From an uncultured Eubacteriales bacterium (GTDB taxonomy: Bacteria > Bacillota > Clostridia > Christensenellales > Aristaeellaceae), in NCBI GenBank assembly GCA_900315675.1, contig OMZY01000019.1, positions 1-53,269 on the forward strand: DNA of 53,269 nucleotides. Reading direction: 5' to 3'. The notes under the pieces were generated by a model that was given only the letters and a program-made list of their open reading frames with translations, was not told the origin of the DNA and did no database searches. The translations under genes and the position numbers were made by a program. Positions 1 to 7,912 of this stretch are shown one piece after another (within the stretch, counting starts at the first letter, position 1; each line of letters starts with the position of its first letter).

Positions 1-1
1 G

Positions 2-268
2 GAGATTGTCCGGGTATTGCTCAGCCCCTACGGCGACATGAAATTCCTGCACCGCCTGTACGATGTGATCCGGGAAAAATGTCTCACCGGATTTCCATAC
101 GCCGCCGCGGTGGACAAAAAAAATGAAGCGGATTTTGATTACCGCTTCAGTTTTGTGATCTATGGTGCCGCCGGGCTGATCCGCGCCTGGGTAAACCGGA
201 ACTGCGCCGAACCCGCCGTTCAGATGGCCGAACTGGCCGACGCTCTGATCCGCCGCGGGAGCCTGTGA
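2..268 (+). CDS. TetR-like regulator, C-terminal part (5' end outside window)
   Basis: The frame is open to the left edge, so the gene starts outside the window and the TTG at 17 is not a real start. The visible tail (about 88 residues) has the look of a TetR-family C-terminal ligand-binding and dimerisation domain: a helix around LLSPYGDMKFLHRLYD, then FSFVIYGAAGLIRAWVNR, then a final MAELADALIRRG helix. That last pattern is common in TetR_C domains of the DhaS-like group. The DNA-binding half is not visible, so the assignment is moderate. The gene lies on the element side of the tRNA 3' fragment at 511-534 and may belong to an integrated element. Confidence 0.5.
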   Translation, partial: EIVRVLLSPYGDMKFLHRLYDVIREKCLTGFPYAAAVDKKNEADFDYRFSFVIYGAAGLIRAWVNRNCAEPAVQMAELADALIRRGSL

Positions 269-329
269 TCCCCGCGCCATCGCGTCGTTTCCTTCCCGCC
301 TGCGCAGCCCCAGCTTCCCTGCCATGCAA

Positions 330-354
330 AAACGCCGTATCCGATACGGCGTTT
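330..354 (+). terminator. Perfect inverted repeat after the TetR-like gene
   Basis: An 11-bp perfect stem (330-340 with 344-354, arm AAACGCCGTAT) closes a 3-base loop 61 bases after the TetR-like stop. Few T residues follow, so it may be a weak terminator or transcript-stabilising hairpin. Confidence 0.5.
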
Positions 355-394
355 CAGACTGTCTCTTTGACAGCCTCTTTTGTAAGCAGAGAAT

Positions 395-417
395 TGTACC
401 CTTATCTGTACCCTTAT
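395..417 (+). repeat. Two-copy 12-bp tandem repeat near the attachment-like site
   Basis: TGTACCCTTAT occurs at 395-405 and again at 407-417 with a period of 12. Short direct repeats placed about 100 bp inside an element end resemble arm-type integrase binding sites. The role is inferred from position only. Confidence 0.4.
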
Positions 418-510
418 AAAACTATAACATTTGGCGTGAAAATGAAACTATTGTCCCCTGAATTGATTGATTTTACTACGTTCCCCAATAAATTAGCATT
501 GAGTAATATA

Positions 511-534
511 GTTCAAATCCCGGCTTCTCTGCCA
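511..534 (+). other. Isolated tRNA 3'-end fragment, probable attachment site (att)
   Basis: These 24 bases read like the 3' end of a tRNA gene: T-loop TTCAAAT, 3' T-stem strand CCCGG, acceptor strand CTTCTCT, discriminator G, then CCA. Upstream, the 5' T-stem strand that should be CCGGG is replaced by unrelated AT-rich sequence, so no tRNA can form. This is what is left where an element has integrated into a tRNA 3' end. By the usual geometry the intact tRNA and the element lie to the left. Confidence 0.6.
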
Positions 535-543
535 GATAGAAAG

Positions 544-578
544 AAGCCTGCAGATCAATGTCTGTAGGCTTTTTTTTG
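544..578 (+). terminator. Rho-independent terminator behind the tRNA fragment
   Basis: The stem GCCTGCAGA (546-554) pairs with TCTGTAGGC (561-569) with one G-T pair, a 6-base loop, and a run of eight T (570-577). It is probably the original terminator of the tRNA gene now represented by the fragment at 511-534. It may also slow minus-strand transcripts leaving the RiPP operon. Confidence 0.75.
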
Positions 579-599
579 TGTTCTTTGTATTTTCAACGA

Positions 600-1583
600 C
601 TATTTGCAGCACGGGCAGCTGACGTTCCGGTACAGGTACTTCATTTTGGCTGTCATATCATCCCGGGATACCGTCATCACTTTGTTGATCGGGATCTGTG
701 CGTCCGAGAGCAGGTAGTACAGGTTTCTTCCCTTGATATAATACAGAATCCGGATAATAAAGTAGGCAAACAGATGCCAGGCCGCCCGGTCCAGGAAGCC
801 GTTCTCGCCCGGATAAAACTCTTTCAGGATATCCTGGTTCTGCATGCAGCGCAGGCATGCGCTTTCGCCGCCGATGACCAGCGGGCCGATTACGTTTTCC
901 TTGTTGGTATTGTTGTAGAAAAGGACTGTCGCTTTCCGTTCAGTCACATAATCATTCAGTTCAATCAGCCGGTCTGCGCTCATCCCCGTTCCATCCGCCA
1001 GGAACAGGACATCCTGTATTCCGCTCCTGTCTTTCAGCTCTTTCTCCGGGATGATCCTGTCCTGAGGAATACCTTCCTCAAGCTGTTTTTCCCTGGACAT
1101 CCCAGCAAAGCTGCCGACATCCGCCACATCTTCCACCCTTCGGATCAGATAAACTTCAGGCACAAACTCCTTCAGGTTCTCAAATAAAAGCTTGTTCAGA
1201 GCTGTTGCGCCCCACAGGTAAATCCGTGTCTGATCAAAAGAAGGATCCACCTGGAAATTCTCGGCGAAATGCGTTGGATTGACCACAGAAAAATAGTCTG
1301 CCTCTTCCGCCGCTTTTTCGGCTTCGGCTTCTGTCAGTTCCTCAAAGAGTTCCTGGTGCTTCAGAATCAGGATTCCGAGCCAGTTCCAGTAAGGCTTTTG
1401 GGAAAGCCAGTCAATTCTGTGCGGCCGCTTCAGATCTTCCTTCACAGCATCGTTCCAGGCATCTTTTCCGGCCTTCAGTTTCAGTATGACCAGTTTTGTG
1501 CTTTTACGGTATACACACACAAACGTGTCTTCCTGGAAGAAAACATAATCCTCTTTCAGCCTGATCATCGCGTTTTCGTTCAT
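600..1583 (-). CDS. E1/ThiF-like partner protein of azole RiPP synthesis (Ocin-ThiF-like)
   Basis: Last gene of the RiPP operon, 327 aa. The middle and C-terminal part carries the E1-like hallmark GPLVIGGESACLRCMQNQ (near residues 232-249). The protein ends in a second Cys pair, SCPCCK, so two CxxC-type pairs could bind zinc, as in the E1-like C proteins of azole clusters. The first 80 residues look like a leader-binding RRE (PqqD-like) domain. Such proteins present the precursor to the YcaO enzyme that makes thiazolines and oxazolines; TbtF of thiomuracin is a comparable role. The start is supported by AGGGGG seven bases upstream. It follows the dehydrogenase gene by 14 bases. Family is fairly clear; partner role is inferred. 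Confidence 0.7.
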   Translation of the reverse strand: MNENAMIRLKEDYVFFQEDTFVCVYRKSTKLVILKLKAGKDAWNDAVKEDLKRPHRIDWLSQKPYWNWLGILILKHQELFEELTEAEAEKAAEEADYFSVVNPTHFAENFQVDPSFDQTRIYLWGATALNKLLFENLKEFVPEVYLIRRVEDVADVGSFAGMSREKQLEEGIPQDRIIPEKELKDRSGIQDVLFLADGTGMSADRLIELNDYVTERKATVLFYNNTNKENVIGPLVIGGESACLRCMQNQDILKEFYPGENGFLDRAAWHLFAYFIIRILYYIKGRNLYYLLSDAQIPINKVMTVSRDDMTAKMKYLYRNVSCPCCK

Positions 1584-1597
1584 AAGTCGTCCCCCTT

Positions 1598-2383
1598 TTA
1601 TCCTACAGCCAATACATACAGCACTCTTTTTTCCGTACCCGCTATGTTCAGGAGCTGCCGTATTCTCTCTTCAAAAAAGCCTCCCAGCGGAACAACGCAA
1701 AGGTTCAGCATTCCCGCTGCCAGCATCATATTCTGGCCGATATGTCCGCATTCATCATGCATCAGCCGGTAAGTCAGGGCATGATACTTTTTCTTCATCA
1801 CTTCCGGGCTGCCCGTCAGGCAGACCAGGAACTGTGCCTTTGAAAAAGTGAATGGCCCGATATCTGTCGCGGAGATCAGGGTGTCCACCCTGTCAGTATC
1901 CAATCTTGACTGCTTCTCCAGCTGCCGCGTACGCGGATTGTATTTCAGGCAGTAATCCTTTGCGAATATTTTGTTCTTCCCTACTGTTTTTTCAGTGGGT
2001 ATCAGATAGATTTCCACAGGATACAGGCGTCCTCCGGAGGGATAAGTCAGCAAATTCTGTTTTTTATCATTCACTCCAAAGGAGTAGGCCAGGTACTTCT
2101 CCAGTTCATCGTCCGTAAGCACTTCCCGGTGAAAATCCCAGGATGTCCGTCGCTTCATCAGCGCGTCCTTCAGCGTGAATCCGTCATCCGGAATGTCTTC
2201 CAGATATGGAATCGACCACACTGCCTCCCGTTCCTCTTCCTTCGTTTCAGGAAGCTTATAATCCATCTTCGGTGCGTTAAAGCTCTGGGTTCTCGCTGTA
2301 TGCTCGGAATTCAGGTGATAGAACTCATACAGTTTTGCTTTCTGATCCGCCTCTTCCCGGAAATTCCACAGGATCGTTTCCAT
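1598..2383 (-). CDS. SagB/McbC-type FMN dehydrogenase (azoline oxidase)
   Basis: Predicted to oxidise thiazolines or oxazolines to aromatic azoles using FMN, like McbC, SagB or TbtE. The 261-aa protein shows the nitroreductase-fold SagB signatures: RRTSWDFH in the N-terminal third, TYPSGGRLYPVEIYLIP in the middle, and GHIGQNMMLAAGMLNLCVVPLGGF near the C-terminus, followed by a closing LYVLAVG strand. A longer reading frame exists upstream, but the start at 2383 is preferred because GGGAG precedes it at suitable spacing and it begins 5 bases after the previous stop. Operon position between the LanB-C-like gene and the E1-like gene supports a tailoring role. Confidence 0.85.
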   Translation of the reverse strand: METILWNFREEADQKAKLYEFYHLNSEHTARTQSFNAPKMDYKLPETKEEEREAVWSIPYLEDIPDDGFTLKDALMKRRTSWDFHREVLTDDELEKYLAYSFGVNDKKQNLLTYPSGGRLYPVEIYLIPTEKTVGKNKIFAKDYCLKYNPRTRQLEKQSRLDTDRVDTLISATDIGPFTFSKAQFLVCLTGSPEVMKKKYHALTYRLMHDECGHIGQNMMLAAGMLNLCVVPLGGFFEERIRQLLNIAGTEKRVLYVLAVG

Positions 2384-2388
2384 CCGTT

Positions 2389-3246
2389 TCAGCTCCCTTC
2401 GCAAGTTCGCAGCACCTCTGCCAGCGACGCCTCCAGCTGCGGCACAATGCCCAGCCGGTTGTTTGTCATATGAATCTGGGAAGCAAGGATCATCTTTTCC
2501 GCCGTATCCCGATCCGGATAGACCGATTGTGTCTCGCACACCTGTCCCATTTCCTCCCGCAGTCCCATCTCCCAATCCCTGTAATAATCCCCGGCGTCTG
2601 CCATCAGGCTGTCATACCGTTTTTTGTATTTCTCTGCCAGTTCTTCCGTTGAAAACAGTTTTTTGTTTTCCCCCGCGAACCCTTTCCAATACTGGCCGTA
2701 GAGGCTCAGGAACGGCTTCCTGTCCCTGAGTCCCTTGACTGCCAGCGTAAACAGGTCCAGCCCGCCGATGATCCGTTTCATCACGCTGTTCCCTGCGCTT
2801 TTGCGTATCCCCAGTGTATATTTTGACGAAAGCGAGAATATCTTTTCACAGTGCGGAAGGCTCCGCGGCCCGCCGTAGCGTTCCGTTTCCGGCTCGTAAA
2901 CCATTCGTCTTGCGCTTTTGTCAGGTATAAAAGTAATATCCTCCACGTTTTCCTTGTTATTGCTGTAAAGCTCATAATAAGCCTTCTCCGGCAGAACGTA
3001 TTTCGGTTCATAACCTTCCAGGAAACTTTCAAACCGTGCGTTCATCCGTCTTTCCACAGTTTCCGGTTCCCGGCTCTTGTAACGGAAACGGATGTGGTTG
3101 CCGCCCTGCCAGTACACAATATAGAAATACTGATCCAGCAGGCCTTCCTTTTCCAGCTGCTCCGCCTCAGGCTTCAGGTATTCTGTCAGAAACCTGTTGT
3201 GGCAGGTGCTGTCATGGATAAAGTAATGATTTGCGTTCCACTCCAT
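2389..3246 (-). CDS. LanB C-terminal-domain / thiopeptide-type biosynthesis protein (elimination enzyme candidate)
   Basis: A 285-aa stand-alone protein resembling the SpaB/LanB C-terminal and thiopeptide-type domain. The N-terminal FYIVYWQGGNHIRFRYK matches the usual R-x-G-x-H-x-R-R pattern. VYEPETERYGGPRSLPHCEKIF matches the family's YEPExxRYGG motif, and the QIHMTNNRLGI segment matches its C-terminal H-x-x-x-NR-x-G motif. In split dehydratases such as TbtB/TbtC this unit removes glutamate from glutamylated Ser/Thr to give dehydroalanine or dehydrobutyrine; its partner would be the LanB-N protein at 9016-11529. The alternative is a pyridine synthase (TbtD-like), because a second such protein lies at 7913-8992. 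The start is preceded by AGAAGGG. Confidence 0.75.
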   Translation of the reverse strand: MEWNANHYFIHDSTCHNRFLTEYLKPEAEQLEKEGLLDQYFYIVYWQGGNHIRFRYKSREPETVERRMNARFESFLEGYEPKYVLPEKAYYELYSNNKENVEDITFIPDKSARRMVYEPETERYGGPRSLPHCEKIFSLSSKYTLGIRKSAGNSVMKRIIGGLDLFTLAVKGLRDRKPFLSLYGQYWKGFAGENKKLFSTEELAEKYKKRYDSLMADAGDYYRDWEMGLREEMGQVCETQSVYPDRDTAEKMILASQIHMTNNRLGIVPQLEASLAEVLRTCEGS

Positions 3247-3264
3247 CTTTCCGTACCCTTCTCT

Positions 3265-4551
3265 TCATAGTCTGTGCACATAGTTCCGCGTATTGGCTTT
3301 CCCCAGAATCAGGCTGTATACGAACCGTTCCCTGTCCCTTGCGCCAAACGCTTTTTCAACATATGCGTCATTCAGGTTGCGCATAGGTCTTCCGAAGTAT
3401 CCGTCCGCGCACCCGCCCAGCAGGAACCAGTGGCAGATCTCCGCAGCCCCGATATGGGCGTTGTAGATGTTTTCCTTCTCTGTCAGCTGCTCGTCATATA
3501 GATAGGAGATATATACAACGACCGGCATGCTCTCCATATCGATCATCCGCACCGTGTCATACAGAAGCTGTCCCTTGTCTATGTCTGCCGGTTCCGCCCG
3601 TCCCGCTTTTTCTCCTTCTATCCGTTGCAGTCGCTGTCCGTCCTTCGTGGTATACAGCATATGTACCCGGTACCGGTAAGCATCCTCCATGTAATGGTTC
3701 ATGTAAGCTTCCAGCTGTTTCAGATACCTTTCTGCAGTCGTCTCCGTTATGGTTTTCTCCAGGCTGCATACCCCGATGTGGTTATGGGCGGATTCCCTTC
3801 TTTCGGTTTCCGTAAAAGGGATCATCTGCGTGCCTTCACAGGCGACCTTTCTTCTGCGGAAACTCTTGTCCTGGGACAGAAGCCATCCGGCTGCCTCATA
3901 GGATGATACTTCCTCGTCATAGTTCATGACCCGCCGGTACCGTCTGTTGTCTTCCGTCCCTTCCGCGGGAAAATACCCGCTGCCCAGGTCCGCTTCCAGC
4001 GTGATCATGTGGCATTTGGGGCTCAGTCCCAGCATGTCGTATTCCGACTTCCCCGCCGCTCCGTATCGGATCTCCGTTTCGGTTCTTCCTGCTGCTTCCA
4101 GTTCTGTTTTCAGTTCCGCCAGAATGTGTCCCGCGTCCAGCAGCGGAAGCATCAGTCCGAACTCTCCATAGTATTTCATCAGCCGCCACAGTTCCGCCGC
4201 TATCACAAGCCGGCATTTCCCGCGCTCCGTTTCACTGAAGCCGACCCGTTCAAACACGTTGCCCTTACAGTTATACCGGCTGATTCTTCCGTCCCAGATC
4301 AGGAACGCCTCATTGGCGTGCACATTTCTGGCTGCCGGAACCCGTTTGTGAAACCCATAGGGATTCGTCGGCTCATACCGGGAGTATCCGAAGATTTTCC
4401 GGATCAGCCCACATACGTCTGCCAGTTGTGCCGGCAGTCTTTCCTCGGCGCTTTCCTCCAGGTCCGTGATCATGTAATCAATGAACTTTACTGATGAATA
4501 CCGGTTCGGATTGTCGTACCGTTCCCGGGTCAGTCTGTCAAACAGCTCCAT
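3265..4551 (-). CDS. Divergent nitroreductase-fold protein, second oxidoreductase of the cluster
   Basis: 428 aa with no clear catalytic signature, but the layout suggests a distant SagB-like nitroreductase fold. An NPYGFHKRVPAARNVHANEAFLIW stretch stands where SGG-LYP sequences occur in relatives. There are helices around DAGHILAELKTELEAAG and HIGAAEICHWFLLGG, and a closing GRPMRNLNDAYVEKAF followed by a FVYSLILG strand. It could oxidise a different ring or be a scaffold. An ATG at 4566 touches the YcaO stop but has no ribosome site; AAGGAA lies seven bases before the ATG at 4551, which is chosen. Family assignment is tentative; membership of the operon is clear. Confidence 0.5.
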   Translation of the reverse strand: MELFDRLTRERYDNPNRYSSVKFIDYMITDLEESAEERLPAQLADVCGLIRKIFGYSRYEPTNPYGFHKRVPAARNVHANEAFLIWDGRISRYNCKGNVFERVGFSETERGKCRLVIAAELWRLMKYYGEFGLMLPLLDAGHILAELKTELEAAGRTETEIRYGAAGKSEYDMLGLSPKCHMITLEADLGSGYFPAEGTEDNRRYRRVMNYDEEVSSYEAAGWLLSQDKSFRRRKVACEGTQMIPFTETERRESAHNHIGVCSLEKTITETTAERYLKQLEAYMNHYMEDAYRYRVHMLYTTKDGQRLQRIEGEKAGRAEPADIDKGQLLYDTVRMIDMESMPVVVYISYLYDEQLTEKENIYNAHIGAAEICHWFLLGGCADGYFGRPMRNLNDAYVEKAFGARDRERFVYSLILGKANTRNYVHRL

Positions 4552-4566
4552 TGTCATTTCCTTCAT

Positions 4567-6303
4567 TTATGGAAAAGGATGCGGTGTCACATTGATCTCC
4601 TCTTCCGGAATTTCCCGGTCTGTAATGCCTGCTTCCACAGCGCCTTTCCTGATCCGTTCCAGGTTCAGCCGCTGGTTTTTCACTCCGAAGGTCATTGTCA
4701 GCATGGAGGGTACTATTGCCTTTACACACCACAGTCCCAGTTCCCGGTTTACTTTGCTTTCCAGCACCCCCACATAGATATCCGGGTGATATTTCCGGAA
4801 GCGTTCCGTGAACTGTTCCAGCGTAAATGTACGGTCTTCCCGTTCGTACCAATCCTTGAACCGTTCCGTGAATTCCACCTTCTGCTCGTTCAGGTAATAA
4901 GGCTCGATATTGTGGAAATTCTCTTCCAGTGAGTAGAAATAAACATGATCTTCAATCCCGATCACAGCTTCCGGATGTCCCTTAAGTTTTGCCAGTTGTT
5001 CGTCCAGCTCTCCGCTCCTGATCATCCGGTCATAGATACCGATGCTCGTGGCCACTTCCACCAGGGCGCCTTCCAGTGCCTTTTCCGGATTGATATGGGC
5101 CCCTGCGGCATTGTAGCATTTCATCTTTCCGTGGTAGTTCCTGTCAATCGCCGCCACCCAGATGGCCGGGATCCCGGTTTCCATGGTGATATCCATTACC
5201 CGGATCTCATAACCGATGCAGGTCATATACCGCACCACGTCCCGCAGATAATCGTTCTTCACTCCGGAAATATCCAGCTGCTTCGGTGCAATCCGGTTAT
5301 ACCAGTGCATCAGGAACGCGTCCCGTTCCACCAGTTCCAGCATTGCGTACATCACAGCTTCTTCAAAAGTTCCGCCCATGGCACAGCCGTTGGAAGTCTC
5401 ATACATGAAGCGTTTTTCCCCGCTCACCAGCTGTGCGTCGTAATACATCACCTGTTCCGGCAGGTAATACTCCAGGCCGTCCGCCAGGTTTGTCACCAGG
5501 CGCCAGCGATAGCTCTTGTCATCCGAGTAGGTATCGAAACCATACTGTTTCTTCACCTCATCGTTCACCAGGTTCATACTCAGCTTTTCCGGTGAAACCA
5601 TCCGGTATCCCGCCTTCACCAGTTCGCTGAAGCTTCCTGCCAGTTCCGGCTTTGTATGCGGCACGATCGAAGCGTACCGCTCCAGCATTTCAAACTCCGC
5701 GGACATGCGTGAAACTTCCAGTGTCTCTGACCGGCCATATGAATAGTATTTGTTCGTGATCATATGGCTTTTCACATAGTACATGGGAATAATCCGGCTG
5801 TCTGAATCCCGGATGATCTTCCCGCCGATCCCGCTGTGGGGGCTGATCAGCATTTCGTTATGCTCATCGCTGAAGATATCGTTTCCTTTTTTCGCCCGTT
5901 TTTCCGTATCCAGCCGGTAATTCCAGTCAATCTTTGGAATGTCCGGGGCAGCCTTCCCTTCGGCGCACTGCACAAGCGGATGGCAGTGCACCGGCAGATA
6001 CTCTACTGTGTAGTCCTTCCGGGAAATCAGGGCTACTTTCTGTTCCAGCTCTTCCCTGTCCAGGTTCTCCAGGCACTCCATTTCAAAATCATTCAGTCCT
6101 TCCCGGTCTTCCGTTCCATTTTCCAGGATCCCGGCCAGATAGCTTTTGTTATCTTCCAGGCTCCGGCGGAAGCACTGGAAGCAGTCTTTCCCGGGCCGGG
6201 CTGCAGGCCCGGCGAAAATATAGGAAGCTGTCACTCTCACAGGTATATCCTGGGCAATCTCCCTTTCCATTGTCTCCACGGTCAAAGCTGCTTCCCGTGC
6301 CAT
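4567..6303 (-). CDS. YcaO cyclodehydratase (azoline-forming)
   Basis: The ATP-dependent enzyme expected to cyclise Cys, and perhaps Ser/Thr, of the precursor to azolines. The 578-aa protein begins with an E1-like remnant (FAGPAARPGKDCFQCFRRS, a CxxC). It then has a YcaO domain with ETSNGCAMGGTFEEAVMYAM and ELVERDAFLMHWYN, which hold the Glu/Arg ATP-Mg binding motif. It ends in TPHPFP. That PxPxP C-terminus is established as important for azole-forming YcaO proteins and argues for an active enzyme. The start has GGGAGGA upstream. It sits between the degenerate YcaO-like gene and the second oxidoreductase. It corresponds in role to TbtG or to the D protein of TOMM clusters. Confidence 0.9.
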   Translation of the reverse strand: MAREAALTVETMEREIAQDIPVRVTASYIFAGPAARPGKDCFQCFRRSLEDNKSYLAGILENGTEDREGLNDFEMECLENLDREELEQKVALISRKDYTVEYLPVHCHPLVQCAEGKAAPDIPKIDWNYRLDTEKRAKKGNDIFSDEHNEMLISPHSGIGGKIIRDSDSRIIPMYYVKSHMITNKYYSYGRSETLEVSRMSAEFEMLERYASIVPHTKPELAGSFSELVKAGYRMVSPEKLSMNLVNDEVKKQYGFDTYSDDKSYRWRLVTNLADGLEYYLPEQVMYYDAQLVSGEKRFMYETSNGCAMGGTFEEAVMYAMLELVERDAFLMHWYNRIAPKQLDISGVKNDYLRDVVRYMTCIGYEIRVMDITMETGIPAIWVAAIDRNYHGKMKCYNAAGAHINPEKALEGALVEVATSIGIYDRMIRSGELDEQLAKLKGHPEAVIGIEDHVYFYSLEENFHNIEPYYLNEQKVEFTERFKDWYEREDRTFTLEQFTERFRKYHPDIYVGVLESKVNRELGLWCVKAIVPSMLTMTFGVKNQRLNLERIRKGAVEAGITDREIPEEEINVTPHPFP

Positions 6304-6331
6304 TTTTCATTCCTCCCTGCGCCTTTTTGAT

Positions 6332-7909
6332 TCACTTTACAAAGTAGAATTTGCCAACATGCATTCCCGTATCCTGGATCTGAATCTGGTAAGCCCAGAT
6401 CTTTTCATCAATGATTCTGCCCTTTTCCCCGAAGAAGCGCTGCAGTTCCCTCATCGTGTCTTCCGCAGTCTTGCCTTCGGGCAGAGCCCGGATTTCTTCA
6501 GCCGTATCATATTCCGCAGCCAGCTTCCGCCGGCCTGTCCGATCCGCCTTTATCCCGTTCTGGATCTCACCCGTCACCTGCCAGATTGCCTCCATCAGGC
6601 TCTTTTCCGGTTCATAACCGTTGGGACCGTCATACAGGATGTCTCCGTCATCGCCGCACAGGATCATTCCGCCGATGCCTTCCGCCGGCGATGGCCGCCA
6701 GTACACCCTGATCCTGTCCCCTGTCAGTTCCTCCAGATACTTCAGCCTCCCGGCTGCTTCCTCCGGAAGTTCCTTTACTTCAAAGCACCGGTTCCGCTTC
6801 TCCAGCAGGGAGATATACCCCCGGGCATAATAATCTTCTTTACTGCTCCCGCAGCACCATACGCTCCCGGTCGCGTCTTTCAGCATCTTTTCCAGGCCTT
6901 CGCAGAAAGCTTTAATTCCAGCGGATTCATAGTCCTCATGATATGCTGTATAGCTTTTTCCGCCAAAGTCGCTTCCGAAAACTATTTCATAGTTGCACAC
7001 CGGGCTTTGCCGTACGTTCAGATTGTCCCGGTTGCATGCTTCCACCAGCCAGGGAGCCCGCACCACCAGTTCTTCCATCCTCAGCAGGCTTTCCCGCGGA
7101 GTTCTTTTCGGCGCCAGTTCCCTGTTGTAATAGGTAGCCGTCTCCGTGTACAGGCTGCCGATTGCGAACAGCTGAATTGTCCCGTCTCCGGCCAGGCACA
7201 GCAGTTCAGGCGCTCCGCTGTTTTTCCTGCAGCTGCAGCACTGCATAAACAGGTGGATTGGAATCATCTTCTCTTTGGCGTAAAAGCGGCTGCTTTCTTT
7301 CCATTCAAAAGTCCGGAACCGGTCATATTTTTCCGCGTCAAACCGGTTCATGTACAGCAGGTAGGTAGTCCCTTCACTTTCCCGAACCAGAACGGCTGCA
7401 CTTTTTCCATCCAGCAGTTTTCTGCATTCTGTCGCGGTAAAATCACCGATATACAGCCTTTCCCCTTCCGGCTGTCCCGCTTCCGGATAGGTTCCGCAGT
7501 CGATCCCAAACCCTGCGACCGCCTTTCGGACGTTATCCAGCCCGGCAAAAAGCACTTTGGTTTCCGTCCAGTAGCGGATCAGTTCAGGATCAGCGTCATA
7601 GTTGCTTCGCAGCAAATCCAGAATAGCCGGACTCAGTTTTTTCTCATTTTCTGTATCCTCCACCAGGATCTTTTTCTGCCAGAGCAGCTTTGTGAAAGCG
7701 TAATACTGTCCCCGCTTATCCTCCGGGACTGCATGGAATGCCTGCTCAATCTCACATCCTTTGCCGCACATCCTGATGATTTCCCGGATCGTTTCCATAT
7801 CTTCCCGGGGACGTTTCAGCAGAAAGTGATTCCCCCGTTTGGCCAGCACAATAGCTGCTTCCCGGGCATCGTAATAGATGTCACAGTTCTTTGCATACGT
7901 CAGCTTCAT
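6332..7909 (-). CDS. RRE-domain protein with degenerate YcaO-like C-terminal half
   Basis: 525 aa, no clear named homologue. Residues 1-80 look like a PqqD/RRE leader-binding winged helix (CDIYYDAREAAIVLAKRGNHFLL, then a helical stretch). Around residue 115 a TETKVLFAGLDNVRKAVAGF segment resembles the start of an E1-like nucleotide fold. The second half has YcaO-like traces: SYTAYHEDYESAGIKAFCEGLEKML, similar to the family's G-K-G-x-x...E-A...E-R region, and a late helix EKSLMEAIWQVTGEIQN. The ATP-binding Glu/Arg set and PxPxP end are missing. It may present the leader peptide to the active YcaO protein. The start is backed by AAAGGGTGA, and the gap to the previous gene is 3 bases. Confidence 0.5.
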   Translation of the reverse strand: MKLTYAKNCDIYYDAREAAIVLAKRGNHFLLKRPREDMETIREIIRMCGKGCEIEQAFHAVPEDKRGQYYAFTKLLWQKKILVEDTENEKKLSPAILDLLRSNYDADPELIRYWTETKVLFAGLDNVRKAVAGFGIDCGTYPEAGQPEGERLYIGDFTATECRKLLDGKSAAVLVRESEGTTYLLYMNRFDAEKYDRFRTFEWKESSRFYAKEKMIPIHLFMQCCSCRKNSGAPELLCLAGDGTIQLFAIGSLYTETATYYNRELAPKRTPRESLLRMEELVVRAPWLVEACNRDNLNVRQSPVCNYEIVFGSDFGGKSYTAYHEDYESAGIKAFCEGLEKMLKDATGSVWCCGSSKEDYYARGYISLLEKRNRCFEVKELPEEAAGRLKYLEELTGDRIRVYWRPSPAEGIGGMILCGDDGDILYDGPNGYEPEKSLMEAIWQVTGEIQNGIKADRTGRRKLAAEYDTAEEIRALPEGKTAEDTMRELQRFFGEKGRIIDEKIWAYQIQIQDTGMHVGKFYFVK

Positions 7910-7912
7910 AAC

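Noticed and set aside
511-534. A complete tRNA gene
   Set aside because: Only the T-loop to CCA end is present. The upstream sequence cannot form the T stem, anticodon arm or D arm.
558-1187. Plus-strand frame of 209 codons
   Set aside because: Antisense to the E1-like gene. It has no domain and starts inside the terminator region.
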